A DNA stretch of 64,000 nucleotides. It comes from Corynebacterium meridianum. Lineage in GTDB: Bacteria > Actinomycetota > Actinomycetes > Mycobacteriales > Mycobacteriaceae. The stretch lies in contig NZ_JAEIOS010000010.1 of assembly GCF_016342265.1 (NCBI RefSeq), positions 62,001-126,000 on the forward strand, given 5' to 3'. Below the pieces are notes generated by a model. It did no database searches, was not told the origin of the DNA, and was given only the letters and a program-made list of their open reading frames with translations. The first letter of the stretch is position 1, and the number at the start of each line of letters is the position of its first letter. Below are positions 1-8,317 of this stretch, piece after piece. Both the position numbers and the translations under genes were made by a program.

Positions 1-299
1 ATGGGGCCAGGCCAGCGGCCCGGGGCCGGCCGACAGTGCACGGTGCACGTGGACGGCCCCCGAACCGCCGCTGTCTCAGACCCGACGCGAGACCGTTTTC
101 CCGGCGTCTCGGGCACGTACACCTCTACGGAGCGTGTCCGCTGATCCCCACCCCAGGAGAGAACTCGTCCTGCTCATTTACACTGACGGTCGGGAATCCC
201 ATGTTTCCCCGCTACGGTGGCGTGACCGCTTTCCGCCGACAATCTCCTCCCCGCCACGGGACAGCTGTGTCCAGTGGCTATTCTGACAGAGGAGACAAC
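1..299. other. Left-edge stretch with no confident gene
   Basis: Nothing here is supported well enough to call a gene. A frame open from base 1 and stopping at 142-144 could be the tail of a gene entering from the left, but its composition is not convincing. AGAGGAG just before 300 looks like the ribosome binding site of the next small reading frame. Confidence 0.4.
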
Positions 300-697
300 A
301 TGAACACCACACCGGATCAAAACACCTACAGCACACCGGATTCACTTCCGGGATTTCCGGGAATACCCTCGTCCTTCCACTGCAGGGTCCACCGCAAAGC
401 TCACCTGCACTACATCCCGCTGTTTTCCCCACGCTTGAGATCTGGGAACCGGCACGGATCACCGGTGTTGAAGGGCACTATCTGACTTTCAGCTACCTCG
501 ACACGACCGAACGGCGTTGGACCCATAACGCGGACCATCTGCAGGCGGTCGCGGACATCGCGTCCCTGGAACCCGAAGCGATGACGCTGTGGTCCCCCGG
601 ACGTCGCATCCTCAAAGTCTCCGTCGGGGATGTGGGTTTCCTCATCGATCTGTTCCAGGGGCGGGCACAGAACTGCCGTTTCGGGAAGGCGTCGTAG
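300..697 (+). pseudogene. Small ORF, apparently frameshifted (unknown function)
   Basis: An ATG at 300 follows a good ribosome binding site (AGAGGAG about 4 bases upstream) but its frame ends at 485 after 61 codons, and its last part uses poor codons. The second half reads much better in another frame, open from 287 to a TAG at 695-697. There, about 88 codons from 431 onward encode a globular-looking segment (TLEIWEPARITGVEGHYL, later HLQAVADIASLEPEAM and VSVGDVGFLIDLFQG) with strong third-position GC. That second frame has no ATG, GTG or TTG start of its own. The simplest reading is one small protein of about 130 residues disrupted by a single indel between about 340 and 430. A sequencing error or programmed -1 shift would look the same. 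I do not recognise the family. Confidence 0.4.
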
Positions 698-773
698 GAG
701 TCCTCACCCCCGATAATCCGGAATCCACCGGTCTGCCAGTGGATTCCCAGTTTCCGTCCATTCCCCACCACAG

Positions 774-803
774 TTGCTTAATGAAAAATCTTCGCAGTAG
801 TCT
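774..803 (+). promoter_or_regulatory. Promoter of the PAD lipoprotein gene
   Basis: A TTGCTT -35 element at 774-779 and a TAGTCT -10 element at 798-803 are separated by 18 bases. Transcription would start near 810, leaving a leader of about 27 bases with GGAAAGG at about 821-827 before the TTG start. Confidence 0.55.
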
Positions 804-836
804 AGGTTCACCACTACTAATGGAAAGGTTTTTCAC

Positions 837-2741
837 TTGAATCTACGCCGATTCCGGGCCGGCACCACCCTCGCCGCGCTCGCCTGCTCCTCCCTCGCGC
901 TCACCGCGTGCAACCCGGTCGACTACATCAACTCGGTCACCACCGTCACCGGCTCCAGCAACCTCTCCTCCGAATGGAAGGCACTCGCCGACCGTCTGAC
1001 CTCAGGATTCAGCTCGGAAGGCTCCTCGATCACGCCGAAGCCCACACCGACGGCCCCACCGCTGGCCACGATCGTCGGTGACACGAACCGCGACGGGCAC
1101 GTCACCGACACCGACCTCGACGACCGGGACCGCGCCGACCTCGAGGCCGGGGCGATCTTCCTCGCGAATCTCGACGACGACGCCGCACGATGCGCGTACA
1201 AGGCCGGGACACCACGCGCCGAACTCGCCGCCTGCAACGATGCCGCGGATGAGGTGGTCAACGGTGACGAGGACGCGCTCGATCTCGCCCGCCTGCAGGT
1301 GAAGGCAGCGGCGGAACTCACCGACGCCGCAACCGCGTCCCTCGACTACGACACCGACCGCGCCCGCGTCTTCCTGCTGCAGGACGGAACCTGGACACCG
1401 GTGACGGCGTCAACGACGCTGACCGCCCCGCAACTGCGCACCGGCGTCACCCTCGGAGTGGAGGGGCTGGACGTGATGCGGGACCGCACCGCGTGGGACG
1501 GTCGCCTCACCGTCACACTCACCACGACAGACGACGGTTCGTCCACCGTGGACCGCGTCCAGCTGCAGCAGGCACCACTGCGGGGGCACGACCACACCGA
1601 GAACCTGCAGACGGTGCTCACCCTGGATGACTCCTTCAAGAACGCCGCCCCCTTCAATGCCCGACTCGAGAAAGCCCTCGGCGATGTGGAGCTGCGCAAA
1701 CTCCCCGGCATGGACGTCCAGTGGATCCAGGACGGTAGCGAGGTCTTCCACACCTCCATGCCCGGTGAGAACGGCCCGCACCACATGCGGATGGTGATGC
1801 GCGTCGACCAGGCCGAGGACGGCCAGAACGCCATGTACCAGCTCCGTGGCCGGGACATCGGCGTCGCGGAGATCAACGTGAAGCCCGGAACGTCCGACCC
1901 GAGTGCTGGCGGCAACCTCGAGTTCCTGCCGCCGACACCAGCTCATCCGAACGGCCGGGCGATCATCGGAGTTCGACAGAACCCGGATCTAGTCGCCGAG
2001 GACCACGGTCACGCACACGGTACCGACGCCCACCATGACCATGACCACGGACCAGTGGACCCGAACTCCCCAACCGCGGAACAGCTCGCTTTCCTGGCGG
2101 CTCAGGGCTACGACGATCCCCTGATCCTGGACACCAGTCACCTGGCCGTCGGGCACATCGATGAGATCGTCCACGTCCTGCCCGCCGACAACGCGGCCGG
2201 CTTCAAACTGCTGGTCGCGGATCCGGGCCTCGGGAAGAAGATGCTCGCCGACCTCATCGCCGAAGGACACGGTGACGTCCAGCTGGTCAACTACCCGAAC
2301 AGCACCACCACACTCACGGAGGCCACCGACGAGATGATGCAGCGCCAGCACGCCGTCGCCATCGAGGTGAGTGACCGGAACATCGCGACCCTGAAGGCGG
2401 AGACCGGCCTGGGCGAGCAGGACATCATCCGCTACCCGGCCTGGTACCGGATGGACCTCCACGACGCCTACGACACGACGAAGATCTACCCCATGGCGTC
2501 GTTCAACCCGAACGCCGTCAACGGCATCCTCCGCGACCGGCAGACGTACCTCGCGCCGAAGACGTTCGGTCCGGACATCAACGGCACCGATGTCTTCGCC
2601 GATCACCTGAAGAAGGAGATGTCCAAGGCGGGGTACGAGGTCATCTTCGTCGATGACTACGACTACCTCCACCGCGGCACCGGGGAAATCCACTGCGGGA
2701 CGAACCAGTTCCGCTCGATGACCCCCTGGTACAAGCACTAG
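837..2741 (+). CDS. Lipoprotein with protein-arginine deiminase (PAD) domain
   Basis: 634-residue predicted secreted lipoprotein whose body matches animal-type peptidylarginine deiminases, which convert peptidyl-arginine to citrulline. The start is TTG, set by GGAAAGG about 9 bases upstream. Residues 1-25 are a lipoprotein signal with lipobox LTAC (Cys25), so the protein should be anchored outside the membrane. Residues 82-93 form an EF-hand-like calcium loop (D82, N84, D86, G87, D93), followed by AIFLANLDDD (106-115). The catalytic tetrad of human PAD4 (Asp350, His471, Asp473, Cys645) has clear counterparts: WIQD (Asp299), VGHID (His440, Asp442) and GEIHCGTN (Cys620). GNLEFLPP (359-366), GFKLLVADP (455-463) and EGHG (476-479) also fit the PAD C-domain. 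A His/Asp-rich stretch at 389-404 is an added loop. It has its own promoter and a terminator downstream. The substrate is unknown. Family is near certain; secretion is inferred. Confidence 0.9.
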   Translation: MNLRRFRAGTTLAALACSSLALTACNPVDYINSVTTVTGSSNLSSEWKALADRLTSGFSSEGSSITPKPTPTAPPLATIVGDTNRDGHVTDTDLDDRDRADLEAGAIFLANLDDDAARCAYKAGTPRAELAACNDAADEVVNGDEDALDLARLQVKAAAELTDAATASLDYDTDRARVFLLQDGTWTPVTASTTLTAPQLRTGVTLGVEGLDVMRDRTAWDGRLTVTLTTTDDGSSTVDRVQLQQAPLRGHDHTENLQTVLTLDDSFKNAAPFNARLEKALGDVELRKLPGMDVQWIQDGSEVFHTSMPGENGPHHMRMVMRVDQAEDGQNAMYQLRGRDIGVAEINVKPGTSDPSAGGNLEFLPPTPAHPNGRAIIGVRQNPDLVAEDHGHAHGTDAHHDHDHGPVDPNSPTAEQLAFLAAQGYDDPLILDTSHLAVGHIDEIVHVLPADNAAGFKLLVADPGLGKKMLADLIAEGHGDVQLVNYPNSTTTLTEATDEMMQRQHAVAIEVSDRNIATLKAETGLGEQDIIRYPAWYRMDLHDAYDTTKIYPMASFNPNAVNGILRDRQTYLAPKTFGPDINGTDVFADHLKKEMSKAGYEVIFVDDYDYLHRGTGEIHCGTNQFRSMTPWYKH

Positions 2742-2749
2742 CCACCGAT

Positions 2750-2785
2750 GACGGGGCCCGGACGGGTTGATCCGCCGGGTCCCGT
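2750..2785 (+). terminator. Hairpin after the PAD gene
   Basis: Inverted repeat ACGGGGCCCGG / CCGGGTCCCGT just past the PAD stop codon, with one wobble pair. There is no clear T-run, so it may help rather than replace the stronger hairpin at 2852-2888. Confidence 0.4.
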
Positions 2786-2851
2786 TCCGCTGCCTGCAGG
2801 CGGGTACCGTTGACCGCGACGACACCCGGAGCAGGATGAATGAATGACAGC

Positions 2852-2888
2852 GGGCGGGCCGGATCCACGATACGGATCCGGCCCGCCC
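2852..2888. terminator. Perfect 15-bp bidirectional terminator
   Basis: GGGCGGGCCGGATCC (2852-2866) and its exact complement (2874-2888) enclose a 7-base loop. It lies between two convergent genes and can serve both. Confidence 0.75.
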
Positions 2889-2901
2889 CCGTTGTCCCGA
2901 T

Positions 2902-3567
2902 CTAGCTGGAGAAGGACCCTCCGGTGATCTTGTTCAGGAAGGCACGCACGGCGTCGAGGATCTTGGCGATGACCCCGAGGACACCCCGGTCCTTCGGCTT
3001 TTCCGGGGCATCCTCCACCGGCTTGTCACCGGTGTCGGTGTCGTCGTCTGCGACGGGTGCACCGGTGTTCAGGTTGATCGCGGGAATCGTCTCCGCGGTG
3101 GTCCACTCGTACTCACCCTTGACGTTGTTCATGCCGTAGAGGACCCGGAACCTGGGGGTCTCCTCGTTGGTGTGTCCCGCGGCGGCGTCCGCGTCGGTGA
3201 CGTTGGTGTACTGCTCGCAGTGGGCGATCGTGCCCGGCGCGAAGGGAACGGCACCGTCGATGCATCGGACGAGCATCTCCTGTCCCACCGCATCGTTGTA
3301 GCGTTTCCCTTCGGCGTTGTAACCGGGGCCCAGTGACTTGACCCAGACGTTGGAGTCGTTGGTGACCGTCCATGTGACCTTCAGCACCTTGCCGTAGCTG
3401 GAATCCTCCGGGATGTACTCGACGTCCGGGTGTGTGAATGTGACGGCACCGGCGCGCTCGCGGGTCTGGCCGTCATGGTCGACGATGGTTCCGGCGTTCG
3501 CCACGCCTGCACCGATGATGACGCACGCTCCTGCGGTTACCGCGGCGGTACGCAGAGTTCTTCTCAT
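2902..3567 (-). CDS. Secreted protein of unknown function
   Basis: 221 residues from the ATG at 3567, chosen over an in-frame ATG further upstream because AGGAG lies about 5 bases ahead of it and a textbook signal peptide follows at once. The signal has an MRR n-region and a hydrophobic core ending in VANA, with probable cleavage after residue 25. The mature part has a beta-rich domain (KVTWTVTNDSNVWVKSLGPGYN) with two cysteines (VRCIDG and AHCEQY), likely a disulfide. An acidic Pro/Asp linker follows, then a C-terminal amphipathic stretch (VLGVIAKILDAVRAFLNKI) that could lie on a membrane. It converges on the PAD gene. I do not recognise the family; it is not obviously an enzyme. Confidence 0.75.
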   Translation of the reverse strand: MRRTLRTAAVTAGACVIIGAGVANAGTIVDHDGQTRERAGAVTFTHPDVEYIPEDSSYGKVLKVTWTVTNDSNVWVKSLGPGYNAEGKRYNDAVGQEMLVRCIDGAVPFAPGTIAHCEQYTNVTDADAAAGHTNEETPRFRVLYGMNNVKGEYEWTTAETIPAINLNTGAPVADDDTDTGDKPVEDAPEKPKDRGVLGVIAKILDAVRAFLNKITGGSFSS

Positions 3568-3604
3568 GGGGTCTCCTGAAGAGGTCGTGTGGATGGGTTG
3601 CTTC

Positions 3605-3634
3605 ATCATAGTTCTTATTGCAATCCGTTTTCAA
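3605..3634 (-). promoter_or_regulatory. Promoter with overlapping imperfect palindrome
   Basis: On the minus strand TTGAAA (3629-3634), an 18-base spacer and TATGAT (3605-3610) form a near-consensus promoter for the secreted protein. An imperfect palindrome (ATTGAAAACGGATTGCAAT on the minus strand) fills the -35 and spacer, where a repressor would act. The arms resemble Zur/Fur-type sites only loosely, so regulator identity is inference. Confidence 0.6.
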
Positions 3635-4210
3635 TTATGGGTCAGGGCGCTCCAGCCGACGGTTCGCCACCGTACGCACCCCCACCCCCAGAAAGCTCTG
3701 AGCAGCCTGGCGTCCGCCTGCAAGTCACTCGGCACCCATCACAGCGACCGTTCACCCTGACGTTCACCCGCAGGTCGCCCGGTGACCAGCTAGCCCCTAA
3801 TGCGAAAACCGGCCGAGACCCCGACATCAATGCCGGGGAAAGAGACCGTCACGGCTCCGCGAAAGAGAACGGGTCGATACCGTGCCCCCGTGCCGGTGCC
3901 GGTGGGATCCGCGACGATGTCGGACCTCCGGCTGAATCAGATACGTCCGGAGCTGCGTGAAACCGTCAGGACCCCGTGAAAGGGTCATCGACCAGACGCC
4001 TCCGGACCGCAATCCCGAATGCCCCCTACACATCCCCACTCCTCTAGACCCGCCGCCATCACCCGGTTCCCGGGCTCCATCATCCGGAGGCATCCGCCGA
4101 TCGCACCCCCTCCCCGCATCCCGACGGTGGGACAGGAGAAGCACCGGGCCCGCCGTCAGCCCAATTCACCGGCCCCGCCATGACACGGCCACGACGACGC
4201 GAGGATGACG
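3635..4210. other. Intergenic stretch without a recognisable gene
   Basis: About 575 bases. Reading frames exist on both strands, but none pairs a ribosome binding site with a plausible protein, and the translations are Arg/Pro/Gly-rich noise typical of GC-rich DNA. Confidence 0.5.
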
Positions 4211-5182
4211 CTAGGGAGCAGGGACAATGAACTTCCCCGCAGTGGGCACCGCCTCGACCGTGACGGGCAGGTCGGCCATGCGTTCTCCGTCCGCGTACGC
4301 GTCCACACCGTGCACCCACACCCGGGCGCTCCGCACCCGGAAACTGTGTACCTCGGGCAGCTCGACATGCGTCCCCCTGAGGATCCTGGCCATGCACGAG
4401 GCGAACCGCACCCGGTTCACGGGATCCACCAGAGTCACCTCGAGGAGTCCGTCACGGTGGTTGGCGAACGGACAGACAGGCAGCCCGCCACCGTAGGTCC
4501 GGGTGTTGCCGAACGCCGCGAGCATCGCCGAACCACACAACTCCAGGGACGATCCCTCGACCAGACCGGTTTCCCCGGGAACCGCGTGCCTGCCGTGCAG
4601 CGTCATCGAGAAGGACAGGGGACGCAGGTTGATCAGTTCGGCGGCGATCGAGAGGTTGTACCGGGCGGAGCCGTGCGGCCAGGTCATCCGGTTCGCCCGA
4701 TCACTGACGAGCGAATCGAATCCGGCCGTCATGACGGTGCCGAACCACCGCGTTCCTCCCGCGGCATCGGTGATCCGCCCCAGATCCGTTGTCACGGTGA
4801 AGCCGGCGGCGATGACCTCCGCCGCGGCCTCCGGGCTCGTCCTGGGCAGGTCGTGCTCGCGGGCGTGATCATTACCGGTGCCGGCGGGTATCACCCCGAC
4901 CGGAATCTGCGTCCCCGCCGTTTCCTGGAGCACAACGTTGATCATGCCGTCGCCGCCGCAGACGACGATCGCGTCGAAGCGGCCCGATTCGACCGCCTCC
5001 CGGGTCAACCGTCGGGAATCCTCTGTGGTACGCCCCTGAAAAGTCAGGACCTCGACACCCGCGTCCCGGAACGTCGCCATCGCACGTTCCGTGGAGTGCC
5101 GGGCACGACCGTGTCCGCTGTCGGGATTCGTGAGCATGGCGACGGCGCCGATGTCGACGAAGCCCATCGGGTAATCGGTCAT
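4211..5182 (-). CDS. Diacylglycerol/lipid kinase family protein
   Basis: About 323 residues in the diacylglycerol kinase catalytic superfamily, enzymes that phosphorylate a lipid hydroxyl using ATP at the inner face of the membrane. The N-terminal half carries MLTNPDSGHGRA, the nucleotide-loop motif VVCGGDGMINVVLQE and GVIPAGTGNDHARE, all diagnostic. The C-terminal half is the beta-sandwich domain, including a YGGGLPVCPFANHRDGLLEV segment. I chose the ATG at 5182 (GAAAG about 7 bases upstream); an in-frame ATG at 5233 would add 17 residues but has a poor binding site. The exact lipid is not visible. In actinobacteria relatives act on diacylglycerol, sphingosine-like lipids or mannoside precursors. 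It stands alone on the minus strand. Confidence 0.88.
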   Translation of the reverse strand: MTDYPMGFVDIGAVAMLTNPDSGHGRARHSTERAMATFRDAGVEVLTFQGRTTEDSRRLTREAVESGRFDAIVVCGGDGMINVVLQETAGTQIPVGVIPAGTGNDHAREHDLPRTSPEAAAEVIAAGFTVTTDLGRITDAAGGTRWFGTVMTAGFDSLVSDRANRMTWPHGSARYNLSIAAELINLRPLSFSMTLHGRHAVPGETGLVEGSSLELCGSAMLAAFGNTRTYGGGLPVCPFANHRDGLLEVTLVDPVNRVRFASCMARILRGTHVELPEVHSFRVRSARVWVHGVDAYADGERMADLPVTVEAVPTAGKFIVPAP

Positions 5183-5516
5183 GTAATCGCTTTCGGTGGA
5201 CGGATCTGAGTGAGGGACACCGGGTTGTCGCATAGCCCCCGGTCATCAACATGGATGTTCTGATCCTCCCACAGCCCGGCACGGACATTCACCTCGAGCC
5301 GGCCCCACACACGCGGGGATTTGTCGTCGATTCAGCTTCTACGGGAGCCTGGCGCATCCTGACCGAAGGACCGCCGGCTGTCTGTCACAGGCCCGTTGTA
5401 ACGTTCACGGCTCCCCCGTCCGTCCCCCGGGCACATGCTCCCGCCGGCTATCAGGGAACCTCGGTCGTTTGCGGAGGTTTCCGGCGAGCCCCCGCAAGCG
5501 GAGGGGGCAGATGCGT
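5183..5516. other. Intergenic stretch
   Basis: Holds only leader DNA for the lipid kinase gene and the region past the end of the membrane protein gene. I see no gene or strong hairpin with a T-run. Confidence 0.45.
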
Positions 5517-6176
5517 TCACACCCGCACCGACAGCTGCGAGTAGATGCTCGCGGCCAGCCGGGTCATCTCGAAGGAGTAGACCGCGACGATGAGGGTGAA
5601 CAAGGCCTTCACGCTGTCACCGAGCACGAAGAGGTCACCGCCGCGGGACCACTGGTAGCAGAGCAGGGAGACCACCAGTGTGAGGGCGTAGACCCCGATG
5701 GCGAAAACCCTGTTCCACTCGTGGATCAGGGTGTCCTTGTCGCTCTGCGGGATCTCCCGCCAGACGCGCTCCGTGACCAACCAGAAATAGAAGATGAACG
5801 CCGACGGAACCGCCATGAGGTTGATGACGAGGAACATCAACGGCAGCACTCCGCTGCCTCCACCGATGAACAGTCCCGCCGGTATCAGCCCCACGGCCAG
5901 GACGAGGACAAGGAACGGGAACAGCGTCGTCACCACCAGCGGGAAGAGTGAGCGACTGAAGTCCGAGTAGGTGATCGTCCTGATCAGCAGGTGGCGATGC
6001 TCCTCCCGCAGGGAGACCGAGGGGACCGGGTCCGGGCTCTTCGCCCGGAATCTCCGGAACATGACCACGGCAGTGACCAGCACCACCAGTTCGATCACCG
6101 CCATGAGCTCCACGGGAAACCCCTGGAGGAAATCCAGGGTCCGCTCGATGATCACCGGAACACTGTTGACTTCCAT
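5517..6176 (-). CDS. Integral membrane protein, unknown function
   Basis: 219 residues with about five hydrophobic segments: about 22-40 (VELMAVIELVVLVTAVVMF), 77-102, 109-132, a less regular one near 158-172 and one near 183-203. A charged cytoplasmic-looking loop at 42-70 lies between the first two and a hydrophilic loop (ERVWREIPQSDKDTLIHEWNRV) sits mid-protein. No catalytic motif is visible. It lies 125 bp downstream of lepA on the same strand and could be read through from it. Confidence 0.7.
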   Translation of the reverse strand: MEVNSVPVIIERTLDFLQGFPVELMAVIELVVLVTAVVMFRRFRAKSPDPVPSVSLREEHRHLLIRTITYSDFSRSLFPLVVTTLFPFLVLVLAVGLIPAGLFIGGGSGVLPLMFLVINLMAVPSAFIFYFWLVTERVWREIPQSDKDTLIHEWNRVFAIGVYALTLVVSLLCYQWSRGGDLFVLGDSVKALFTLIVAVYSFEMTRLAASIYSQLSVRV

Positions 6177-6300
6177 CTACGCGGCAGACGTCCCCTCTTG
6201 CGTGTCGTGAAACAGGTCAGCGGTACCTTAGCGCCATCACCTGACAACGGACTGTGTGCCGGCTGTAGACGTTGACAGTCGGCCACCTCCGGGATCCGGT

Positions 6301-8148
6301 CTACCCCTCGTCCGTCGAGAGTGCTGCGACGAAGGCCTCCTGCGGCACGGAGACGGAACCGATGTTCTTCATCCGCTTCTTACCTTCCTTCTGCTTCTCC
6401 AGGAGCTTGCGCTTACGGGAGATGTCGCCGCCGTAGCACTTCGCGAGGACGTCCTTGCGCAGGGCGCGGATGTTCTCACGGGCGATGATCTTCGACCCGA
6501 TCGCCGCCTGGATAGGCACCTCGAACTGCTGGCGCGGGATGAGGTCCTTGAGCTTCACGGTCATCTTGTTGCCGTACCACTGGGCGTTGTCGCGGTGCAC
6601 GATCGCGCTGAACGCGTCGACGGGCTCACCCTGGAGGAGAATGTCGACCTTGACCAGATCGGACTCCTGCTCACCGGCCTCCTCGTAGTTGAGGGAGGCG
6701 TAGCCGCGGGTGCGGGACTTGAGCATGTCGAAGAAGTCGAAGATGATCTCGCCGAGCGGCATGACGTAGCGGAGTTCGACGCGGTCCTCGGAGAGGTAGT
6801 CCATGCCACCCATCTGCCCACGTTTGGCCTGGCACAGTTCCATGGTGGTGCCGACGAACTCGGCGGGCACGATCACCGTCATCTTGACGATGGGTTCCCA
6901 GACCTCCTTCGGCTTTCCGCCGGGCCAGTCGGAGGGATTGTGCACGATCATCTCCTCACCGGACTCGGTGACCACGCGGTAGCTCACCGACGGCGCGGTG
7001 GAGATGAGGTCGAGGTCGAACTCGCGCTGCAGCCGGTCACGGGTGATCTCCATGTGCAGCAGCCCGAGAAACCCGCAGCGGAAACCGAAGCCCAGGGCGA
7101 CGGAGGTCTCGGGCTCGTAGATGAGTGCCGCGTCATTGAGCTGGAGCTTATCCAGGGCGTCGCGGAGATCCGGGTACTGAGCCTGGGAGATGGGGAAAAG
7201 ACCGGAGTAGACCATCGGGCTCGGCTCGGCGTAGCCCTTGAGGGGTTCCTCCGCGCCCTTGTTGGCCCAGGTGATCGTGTCGCCGACCTTGGACTGGCGG
7301 ACGTCCTTCACTCCGGTGATGAGGTAGCCGACCTCGCCGGGCCCGAGTCCGACGCACTTCTTCGGGGTGGGGCTGACGATGCCGATCTCGAGGAGCTCGT
7401 GAGTGGCCCCGGTGGACATCATCCTGATCTTCTGGCGCGGCTCGAGGGTGCCGTCGACCATGCGGATGTAGGTGACCACGCCACGGTAGGTGTCGTAGAC
7501 GGAGTCGAAGATCATGGCGCGCGCGGGCGCGTCGGGGCCCTTGCTGGAACTCGGCGGGGGAACGAGCTCACAGATGCGGTCCAGCAGCTCCGGAACGCCC
7601 TCGCCGGTCTTCCCAGAGACCCGGAGCACCTCCTCCGGTTCGCAGCCGATGATGTGCCCGATCTCCTCGGCGAACTTGTCGGGGTCCGCTGCGGGAAGAT
7701 CGATCTTGTTCAGGACGGGGATGATCTCGAGGTCGTTCTCCATGGCCAGGTACAGGTTCGCCAGGGTCTGCGCCTCGATGCCCTGGGCGGCGTCAACCAG
7801 GAGGACCGCCCCCTCGCAGGCGTCGAGTGCACGGGAGACCTCGTAGGTGAAGTCGACGTGACCGGGGGTGTCGATGAGATGCATGACGATCTCCTCCCCC
7901 TCGTGTGCGCCGGAGCGGGGCACCCACGGCAGGCGGACGTTCTGCGCCTTGATGGTGATGCCACGCTCACGCTCGATGTCCATGTTGTCCAGGTACTGGT
8001 CACGCATGTCCCGTGCCTCGACCACGCCGGTCAGACCCAGGATCCGGTCCGCGAGCGTGGACTTCCCGTGGTCGATGTGGGCGATGATGCAGAAGTTACG
8101 GATCTGCTTGGGGTCTGTGTACGTAGCTTCGGCAAAATTTGCGGCCAT
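6301..8148 (-). CDS. Elongation factor 4 (LepA), ribosome back-translocase GTPase
   Basis: 615 residues, normal length for LepA. This EF-G-like GTPase acts on stalled or misassembled ribosomes. The G domain begins near residue 17 with the P-loop [17 protein letters not shown], then [10 protein letters not shown] (switch I), DTPGHVDF (G3) and NKIDLP (G4). The elongation-factor beta-barrel and the LepA-specific C-terminus follow ([20 protein letters not shown], and basic [21 protein letters not shown] near the end), which separates LepA from EF-G and TetM. Start at ATG 8148 with GAAGGGA about 11 bases upstream. The next gene is divergent. Confidence 0.97.
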   Translation of the reverse strand: MAANFAEATYTDPKQIRNFCIIAHIDHGKSTLADRILGLTGVVEARDMRDQYLDNMDIERERGITIKAQNVRLPWVPRSGAHEGEEIVMHLIDTPGHVDFTYEVSRALDACEGAVLLVDAAQGIEAQTLANLYLAMENDLEIIPVLNKIDLPAADPDKFAEEIGHIIGCEPEEVLRVSGKTGEGVPELLDRICELVPPPSSSKGPDAPARAMIFDSVYDTYRGVVTYIRMVDGTLEPRQKIRMMSTGATHELLEIGIVSPTPKKCVGLGPGEVGYLITGVKDVRQSKVGDTITWANKGAEEPLKGYAEPSPMVYSGLFPISQAQYPDLRDALDKLQLNDAALIYEPETSVALGFGFRCGFLGLLHMEITRDRLQREFDLDLISTAPSVSYRVVTESGEEMIVHNPSDWPGGKPKEVWEPIVKMTVIVPAEFVGTTMELCQAKRGQMGGMDYLSEDRVELRYVMPLGEIIFDFFDMLKSRTRGYASLNYEEAGEQESDLVKVDILLQGEPVDAFSAIVHRDNAQWYGNKMTVKLKDLIPRQQFEVPIQAAIGSKIIARENIRALRKDVLAKCYGGDISRKRKLLEKQKEGKKRMKNIGSVSVPQEAFVAALSTDEG

Positions 8149-8300
8149 GTGTGTGACGGTCCCTTCCTGGTTGGAGCTCTCCTGACACTACCCGACCGGG
8201 CAACCGCAGCCCACGCCCGTCGACCACATGATCGCCGACCGCGGTAGAACCCCTCGGACACCCGGCACGCGATCCCCGCCCACCGGCCCCCGGTAACGAC

Positions 8301-8317
8301 TAGGATCATGAACTGTG
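8301..8317 (+). promoter_or_regulatory. TAGGAT -10 with probable leaderless start
   Basis: TAGGAT at 8301-8306 is 8 bases ahead of the GTG start at 8315 and no ribosome binding site is present, so the mRNA probably begins at or next to the start codon. Confidence 0.5.

Noticed and set aside
6256..8247. 663-codon open frame opposite lepA
   Set aside because: It is an antisense by-product of the GC-rich lepA gene; its translation is low-complexity and no start signal supports it.
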